From Calcarisporiella thermophila CBS 279.70 (lineage: Eukaryota > Calcarisporiellomycota), in NCBI RefSeq assembly GCF_041956535.1, contig NW_027192201.1, forward strand, positions 610,206 through 674,205: a stretch of 64,000 bases of DNA, given 5' to 3'. Positions 57,313 to 64,000 of the stretch are shown piece by piece (the stretch's first letter is position 1; the number at the start of each line of letters is the position of its first letter). The notes under the pieces are model-generated. The model worked only from the letters and a program-made list of their open reading frames with translations. It was not told the origin of the DNA and made no database searches. Position numbers and translations under genes: made by a program.

Positions 57313-57749
57313 ACTGAACTAGGGTGCGACGCATACAGCATCCGCTCCCATTTAATTTTTGTCATAGAGTCTTTCCCCAAGAATATTTCCTGTACATATC
57401 TTCATTGTAATTTCTATCGCTAGTCAACTGAGTGGAATGGAAATAGGTGGCTGCGCCATCAAACCGTTTGAGATTTTATTCATTTTCCATCTTCTACTCC
57501 TGAGGTGAAAGGAGACGTAAAAATAAAAACGGCAAACAACAAAGCGGGCAGAGATGTTGCATGATAGTTCTATGATGTAAGGAAGAACCTTTGCTGGATA
57601 ACCCGTGATGAGGAGATGAGCGTTCATCGCTAATACTCAATCTCGTCTTTTTCTTTCTCTTGGCCTTGCGCTTATAGACCCTCGCTCTCTTACACCCACT
57701 GAAAATTGGCATAAATATACTCATTCCATACGTATATATATCATCAAAC
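57313..57749. other. Intergenic between b561 and CLIP genes
   Basis: 437 bp; both genes point right. Just before the CLIP start is an AT-rich tract with TATATATA near 57733-57740. No coding frame supported. Confidence 0.5.
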
Positions 57750-60305
57750 ATGCATTCCCGCACCATCAAATCAGTTACTCCCACTTCATCTCGGCTCCAC
57801 CGTTCCCCTGCCGCCAACTATGTTTCCCCCTTCGAAGGTCGTCAGGCTGCCTCCACTCGCCACCGCCTCGACACTCCGCCCGCCACACCTGTTGTCAAAG
57901 ATAATATGCTGGCGCCATCAGCCGAGCCGAGAGTTGGCGATAGGGTAGCCGTGCCAAGCATGGGTCTGGTGGGAATCTTGAGATTCATAGGCGAAATAGA
58001 GATTAAGCCTGGAGTCTGGGCAGGGCTTGAGCTGGAGGGCGGCGGGGGGAAGAACAGCGGCTCTGTTAATGGGTAAGTTCGCATAGATTCCGATAAAATT
58101 CAAAATGCGCTCGACATAATCGCAAACACGGTTAATAGAGTCAAGTATTTCGATTGCGCCCCCAATTCTGGCATCTTCGTTCTTGCCAACAAGCTCACCA
58201 AAATTGAGGAGCCACGCGTCGCGCAAACGAAGACTCCAACTCCTCCCTCTGTTCCCACCACGGCCCCCTCTACACAGTTATCCAACTCCGCTGCTCCTTC
58301 GACTCGGAAAACCCCCACCACTAATAGAAGAGTGGCTCGACCTGCAGTGCCTGATAAATCCCCTGTGCCTGCCACTCCTGTTTCAAAGGTGGCAATGAAA
58401 CCTCCCGCTCAGCCGAAGACAACCCCGCGTACTGGAGGTGCAAATGTGTCGCGTGGGACTAAAGGCTACCCAGCCAACCCTTCCGCCGCCCCCACTGCTG
58501 CCACCATGGGTGGCAGAGCCGGGACTAGCACCACCCGCGAGCGAAGCGTGTCGAATAGCTCATCGACCTCCTCCACCCTAGGAGTTGGGGCTTATCGTCG
58601 AGGAGCTGTGACCCCTTCCGGTAGAAGCGCTAGCCAGGCAAGCCGAAGATCTGCCTCCACGACCCCCACCCCTGTGTCTCCACGGCACAGAGCAAATACC
58701 ATTACACGGCGGGTGGCAGCAGACGAAAAAGATATCCCGATTACCGGAAAAACACTGAACGGGGCGAGAGCAAGCCTGGTATCGGAAGAGGAAAACAGCG
58801 AGCACATCCTGAGGCTGATGGAAGTGGTGCAGAGTCGAGAGGAACGTATCCGAGGTCTTGAAGCAGAGCTTGCACAGATGAAGCTGCAGGTGGAGGAGAA
58901 ACAGGTCCAGATGGCCGATGAGCATAATGCTATCAACGAATACCATACCCACGAGGTTGAGGAGTTGAAATCGCAGATCAAAGAGTTGGAGAGATTGGGC
59001 CGCGAGGCGATCATGGACTACGAGAGGCGTGTTGAAGCGCTGGAGGAGGAACTTCGGGAACGCGACGACATACTGAGAAGCTTGGATGCCGGGGGGGCAG
59101 AGGGTATTGCGCCCAGAGCCGAGGAGCTGGAGGATTTGCAGAGTCTTTTGGAGGAGCGAAATGAGAGAATCGCTGCACTCGAAACCGAGATAGAGGATCT
59201 GCGCCGTGTTGGTGAGGATGCTCTCGAAGCCGTCGCCACAATGAAGCATGAGAAGGAGGCAGCAGAGGCTGTGCTAGCGAAAGAGCAGGAGGGACTGAGT
59301 GCGCTTCGGGTTGAGCTGGACCAAGTCGTGAGACAGCAGAATGCGAGGGACGAGAAGCACAAGGAGGGAGAGGCTGCGCGGGGTCGGCTGGAGAAGGAGA
59401 TGCTAGATCTGAAGAAGCAGTTGCGGGAGGTTGAGAGGGAGCGTGACGAGCTTGCGGCAAGAGTGGAGGCGGGCTCGCTTGTCTCCACTGAACCCATCAC
59501 CACTCCTCCCCACGACGCCATGGTGGACAAAGATGTAGAATACGAGGGCGAAATAAATAAACTGAAGCGTGCAGTGCAGGAGCTTGAGCGGCGTAACGCA
59601 CTGCTCACGGAGGAGAGAGATGACTTGCTCGCCAACCAAAAACGTATGGAGGGAGAGCTTCTGCAGTTGATGGATGAGGTGGAGCGCCTCCACACTGCGG
59701 AGTCCACGGCCGTATTCGAGTTACTGGGTGACGACAACCCAAGCGGTTCTGAGAGTGGCCCCATGGACGAGGTGGAAAAGCTAAAGGCGCTTGTGCGAGA
59801 GAAGCAGCGGGCCCTTGATCAACAGCGCAGAAACTATGGGAAGGACACCCGCGAGCTGAGAGACTCACTTGCAGAGCTGGAGCGAAAGAAGGAGAGAGAG
59901 GTGAAGGCCCTCCAGCTCGAGGTTGCCGAGCTGGAAGCCATGGTTGAAAGTAATGTGATGCGAGAGACGGATATGGAGGCGCGGCTGGAGCGGGAGAAGA
60001 AGGAGTCTCGCCGTCTGGCCGGGGAGCTGGAGAAGCTTAAACGCGAGAGTGCGAGTGTGAAATCGAGTGCGCGATCGAGCGCCTCTTTTACAGATACGAC
60101 CAGCATGGCCAATGCAGAAAAATTGGACGATGAGCCGGCGGCGAGGCGTCACTCTGTTTCGAACCGAAAAGCGGAGAAGCCCTCGGAGGTCAATGGGAAG
60201 CCTGGGGAGAGCGCGGAGGCCGAGCTGTATTGCGACATTTGCGAAGCGTATGGGCACGACATCCTCACGTGCAATGTGGTGTTTGACCCCGAAAACAAAA
60301 AATAA
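57750..60305 (+). CDS. CLIP-170/Bik1/Tip1-type microtubule plus-end protein
   Basis: Two exons (57750-58072, 58139-60305) give 829 aa. The N-terminus is Ser/Pro-rich. A CAP-Gly domain (about 62-130) follows: VGDRVAVPSMGLVGILRFIGE, PGVWAGLELE, GKNSGSVNGVKYFDCAPNSGIFV. GKNSG replaces the usual GKNDG in the EEY-binding groove. A basic Ser/Thr/Pro-rich linker, typical of microtubule binding, precedes a coiled coil from about 225 to 720. Near the end is one CCHC zinc knuckle (YCDICEAYGHDILTC), as in CLIP-170 and Bik1, which in those proteins binds dynein/dynactin or LIS1. The family tracks growing microtubule tips. One CAP-Gly and one knuckle fit the fungal type. The intron falls inside the CAP-Gly domain, and the join restores GVKYFDC. 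Confidence 0.93.
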
Positions 60306-60756
60306 ACCGACATCGCCCTTGGATCTTTTTTCAATCTTCCTATTCTAATTTTCCCTTACCATACTACACATAATGCTGCATTGGAGCGGGGGTTTGCAAG
60401 TAGAACGACGCATCTCTAATCCCTCTATTGATCCTCTCGGCTTGTCCCATCTGCATGGTAGCCCATATCCCAGTTAACTTATTCCTCTAAAATTGCTCAT
60501 TTTATTCTTTTATGCTATGCTTTTCCATCCCCCATTCTTTACGTTAGTTTCTGTCATTTTGTATCACCATTTCACCTCTTTCCTTCCTCTTCGTCTCTTT
60601 TTTTTTAACATATATAGCTATATTTGCTTCAGACACTCTAATAAAAATAATAATAACAGAATCCTTGTGTATAAGGGGCGAAAAAAAAAAAAGCAACAGG
60701 CTGTTATCCAAGGAAAATAAAAACCCCTCCCCACTCCCTCGACAATCGCCATCAGT
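60306..60756. other. Convergent intergenic region
   Basis: 451 bp, T-rich, between the CLIP stop (+) and the PCCA stop (-). No coding frame supported. Confidence 0.5.
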
Positions 60757-63417
60757 TTATTTCTTGGGCGCGTCCTCCAGCTCAATGATGATCTCCTCTG
60801 CCGCTACGCTGGATCCAGGGGTGACGTGCACCTTCTTCACCTTGCCGACGCACGCCGCCCGTAGCACATTCTGCATTTTCATGGCCTCCACCACGGCGAG
60901 CTCGGCCCCCTCCGAGATGACATCCCCTTCTTTCACCGCGACACTGACCACGCTTCCCGGCATGGGCGAGAGCACCAGCTTGGCGAGATCGGGCTTCGGC
61001 TTCTCGATCATGTGAGACGAAAGGGCGTGCTGGCGCTCGTTGTGGATGGTGATATCAAACTAGAGGAGAGGAAAAAAGCACCTTGGGTCAGTAGAGTCTC
61101 CAGCAAAGGGCCACCAGTGGGGCGCCTACCTTGGTGCCGAGATGCTGCAGACGGAAGCCCATTGGCAACACATCCAGATACTGCACGGTCAGGTGCTCTC
61201 CCGACTCGAAGTCGGCCTCGACGAGGGGCGACTCGATGGGCCACTGCGACGAGACCACGGTGGGCGGGAGATCAGCGGTCGAGATCTAGAGAACCGAACA
61301 AGGCAAGCAGAGCGTTAATACTCAGGTCCACACCCATTCAACGGGGTAATTTCCGTACTATAAACTTGTCCTTTCCGCCCAGGCTGTCGCCCTCCCTCTC
61401 CACGCGCACCTTCACGTCTCCTGCGCCGGCGATCTTCACCCAAATGTCCCATACATTTGGCATCTTCCCCTCCAGGTCACCCATCAAGAGTGCATGCTTC
61501 CCGCTGCTTCCCCAGTTCCGGTTCCGGAGGTTGCGCTTGGCATGGACAAGCGCAGCCACCGCCGCCAGCTGGTTCAGGCTCTTCGAGTCAAGGGTGGCGC
61601 CCTTGAATCCTTTGGGATATTCCTGCGCCAGGAATTTGGTCGAGATATCACCGCTGACGAAACGTGGGTGAGAGATGACTTCGCGCAGTAGAGGTATATT
61701 ATGGGTTACGCCTATGAGCCACGGCGAGAGAAATAACGTCAGTCCTACTAAGCTCCCCTTAGCCTCTGCATCCCACTATGCCTCACCTTTGATTACATAG
61801 GAATCCAGCGCCTTCTTCATGACGTCCAACGCCTCATTTCGGGTCTCACCATAGGTGCAGAGCTTGCAAATCATGGGATCGTAGTAGATGCTGATCTCGC
61901 TTCCCTCCACGACGCCCGAGTCGCAACGCACCTCGCCAGCAGTCCCCACTGGCTCCTGGTATTTGCTCAAGCGCCCGATACTCGGCAGGTACTTCTCGGG
62001 GTCCTCGGCGTACACACGGGATTCGAAGGCCCACCCCTTGAGGCGGACATCCTCCTGCTTCAGGGCCAGGCGCTGTCCAGCAGCGACGCGGATCATCTGC
62101 TCGACCAGGTCGATGCCCGTGATGTACTCGGTGATGGGGTGCTCCACTTGTAACCGGGTGTTCATTTCCAAGAAGTAGAAGTTCCGCTGCGAGTCGACCA
62201 GGAACTCGACCGTACCCGCGGACTCGTACCCCACGTGCTTGGCCAAGGCCACGGCTTGCTCTCCCATGGCTCGACGCGTGGCCGCGTCCAAGTGTGTGGA
62301 GGGCGCCTCTTCGATCACCTTTTGGTTGCGTCTCTGGATACTGCACTCTCGCTCCGGAAGATACAGCGTGTTGCCGTACTTGTCGGCGAGCACCTGGATC
62401 TCGATGTGGCGGGGGTTGTCGATGAACTTCTCGATGAGCAGCCGGTCGTCACCAAAGCTGGACATCGACTCGTTCTTGGCGATCTTGAATCCATCGCGCA
62501 CCTCCTGGTCATTCCAGGCAATACGCATACCTTTTCCACCACCACCGGCCGAGGCTTTGATCATCACGGGGTAGCCAATCTCATGGGCTTACGGAGGGTA
62601 AACATAACAAAAAGGGGTAGGCGTTTTGGTTAGAGAGGGGATTCGCGTACTGAGAGCAGGCGTAGAGAGCGACTCACCTATCTGTAGAGCATGCTCCTCA
62701 TCCCTCACTACACCGTTGAATCCGGGAATTGTGTTCACCTTTGATTCCTTTGCAATGATCTTACTCTGAATCTTGTCACCCATAGCGGCCATGGCGCTCT
62801 GGTTTGGCCCAATGAAGGTCACGCCCGCCTCATCAAGGGCCTTGACGAAGGTAGCGTTCTCAGAGAGGAAACCATAGCCTGGATGAACAGCCTGAGCACC
62901 AGTGTCCTTAATGGCTTTCAAAATGGCAGGGATATTGAGGTAGCTTTGACTAGTAGGGGGAGGGCCCTAATGAAGTAAATAAAATTAGCATCATCCCATG
63001 AGTATCCAGTGCGACGAACACGCACCACTGGGAAAGCCTCGTCGGCCATTTGGACATGCAAACTGTTCGCATCGGCATCGGAGTGGATGGCTACTGTTCT
63101 GATGCCCATTTTCCGGCAGGTACGAATTACGCGTACGGCAATTTCACCGCGGTTAGCAATGAGGATCTTATCGAATGCCTGTGGCCAGTATATGAGGAAT
63201 TAAAAGATCTCGTTAGAAACCATGTGGATACCAGGAGTCATCTCTACAAGCTACCAACCTTCCCATCCTGAACCACCGGAGGAACCTCATCAATTTTGGC
63301 ATAGGCAACCCGAGGTGATGAATGGAAGTGGCGCGCGAATAATGGGGAGCGGCGCGCAGCAATACGCGAACCTGCGCCTACTCCAGTTCTTAGGGATAAG
63401 AGGAGTGACGTTGCCAT
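60757..63417 (-). CDS. PCCA: Propionyl-CoA carboxylase alpha (biotin) subunit, mitochondrial
   Basis: Seven exons (63259-63417, 63026-63178, 62678-62966, 61787-62587, 61359-61711, 61130-61285, 60757-61059) give 737 aa (human PCCA 728). It carboxylates biotin with ATP and bicarbonate; the beta subunit moves the carboxyl to propionyl-CoA to make methylmalonyl-CoA. Order seen: a basic presequence ([26 protein letters not shown]), then biotin carboxylase ([68 protein letters not shown]). The BT linker domain and a C-terminal biotinyl domain with EAMKMQN (Lys698) follow. WDIWVKI and [12 protein letters not shown] favour PCCA over the methylcrotonyl-CoA subunit, and the neighbour supports this. It starts 253 bp from the divergent beta-subunit gene. 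Confidence 0.94.
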
Positions 63418-63670
63418 GGTGTGCAGTAGTGAGAAAGAGTGGGAGAAAAGGAAATGCGGGGCAAACAAATAACAAGAAGTACTTCCACGGCAATATTCAA
63501 GGAGGAGGGGGGGGAATCTTTCGGACTTTTTTTCCACTCTTGTCCCCACCGCTCGTGGGAAAGTTGCACTTGAAAAAATTATTGTGATAACTAAAGAAAA
63601 TCCTCCATAGTATTTCTTCCCCACACCCAGTTTTTTTGTTTTAGGCGTCTCTTTTGTGCAGATTCTGAAA
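63418..63670. promoter_or_regulatory. Bidirectional promoter region, PCCA/PCCB
   Basis: 253 bp between the two start codons. Since the gene products form one heteromeric enzyme, this shared stretch probably co-regulates them. It contains a G8 run near 63510 and AT-rich parts, but no site I can name. Confidence 0.6.
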
Positions 63671-64000
63671 ATGCTACGAGCAGCACTCAGGGCTTCTTCA
63701 CTCGCGGTCCGAAGACATCATCTCCCGATTATCGCACCCACATCCACTATAATTCGTCACGCGTCGGGTGCATCGAAGGAGAATGTAAATACATCCATGC
63801 CAATTGTTCCTGCCTCCTAGAAAACTGAACCGTGTTTTTTTTTTATCCTACCAGGCCGCCATCAGAAGGATCGAGGAGAAGCGTGCAGAAGCAAAGCTTG
63901 GTGGAGGCGAGAAGAGAATCGAAGCCCAGCACAAACGAGTAAGTATCGTCTTTTTCTTCTCTATTCGTCTCGGCTGTTATTGTAACATCAGATATTGACG
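63671..64000 (+). CDS. PCCB: Propionyl-CoA carboxylase beta subunit, N-terminal part (cut by window end)
   Basis: Exon 1 (63671-63784) encodes a basic presequence (MLRAALRASSLAVRRHH..IIRHASG), and exon 2 (63855-63938) encodes AAIRRIEEKRAEAKLGGGEKRIEAQHKR; an intron then runs out of the window. In PCCB the mature protein starts with the motif RIE.KRR.ALLGGG..RID.QHKRGKLTARERI, and exon 2 ends exactly at QHKR. This identifies the carboxyltransferase beta subunit rather than methylcrotonyl-CoA carboxylase beta. It would transfer the carboxyl from biotin on PCCA to propionyl-CoA in the mitochondrial matrix. The head-to-head arrangement with PCCA supports the call. Only about 66 codons are visible. 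Confidence 0.85.

Noticed and set aside
63671-63938. ATPase inhibitor IF1-like small mitochondrial protein
   Set aside because: The presequence plus charged helix first suggested IF1, but RRIEEKR..LGGGEKRIEAQHKR is the N-terminal motif of propionyl-CoA carboxylase beta, and the neighbour is PCCA.

Overview
This window is nuclear DNA of a eukaryote, most probably an early-diverging (non-Dikarya) fungus. The genes are cut by many short introns, mostly 50-110 nt, with GT..AG ends and frequent 'gtaagt'-like donors and 'tttag/atag' acceptors. Fungal-type genes are present: an NAD-dependent methylene-THF dehydrogenase of the Mtd1 type, a Ugo1-like mitochondrial fusion protein, a Pkc1-type kinase (HR1-C2-C1-C1-kinase), an Sth1/Snf2 ATPase and a Cmr2/Cps1-type DIP2 protein. 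Two features are unlike Dikarya: a MED23 Mediator subunit and both propionyl-CoA carboxylase subunits. A chytrid, rozellid, aphelid or similar lineage would fit; I cannot name the species from sequence alone.

Layout, left to right. 1-7 kb, + strand: 3' end of MED23, MTD1, UGO1-like, a small unknown protein, an empty AT-rich 1.6 kb, and a Siw14-type phosphatase. 7.7-19.6 kb, mixed strands: SCY1-like pseudokinase (-), UCH37 deubiquitinase (+), VAP/Scs2 (-), endosulfine (+), ribosomal protein eS8 (+) and a mitochondrial DEAD-box helicase (-). 20-30 kb: an Sth1/Snf2 remodeller (+), chaperonin TCP1-alpha (-), Nhp2 (-) and a MYND-SET protein (+). 30-37.5 kb: Sok1/TCP11 (-) and PKC1 (-). 38-50 kb: DIP2/Cmr2 (+), Syf1/XAB2 (-), cytochrome b5 reductase (+) and an Isc1-like phospholipase C (-). 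50-64 kb: an RS-rich protein with a TPR-like N-terminus (+), an arrestin-fold protein (-), a DOMON-cytochrome b561 protein (+), a CLIP-170/Bik1 protein (+), and a head-to-head PCCA (-)/PCCB (+) pair, the latter cut by the window end.

Most genes are housekeeping genes and do not form one pathway. The exception is PCCA/PCCB, which encode the two subunits of one enzyme from a shared 253-bp intergenic region. Several other pairs are also tightly divergent: NHP2/SET 146 bp, SCY1/UCH37 173 bp, SYF1/CBR1 176 bp. The left part (to about 30 kb) is visibly AT-rich and the right part GC-rich, in coding sequence too. I see no tRNA, rRNA, transposon, CRISPR or viral sequence. Two genes (SCY1, DIP2) are each broken by one extra base in a homopolymer run, which looks like assembly error rather than biology. 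I found no convincing undescribed multi-gene system. Exon coordinates were worked out by hand from splice signals, frame and recalled family sequence; no database search was run.
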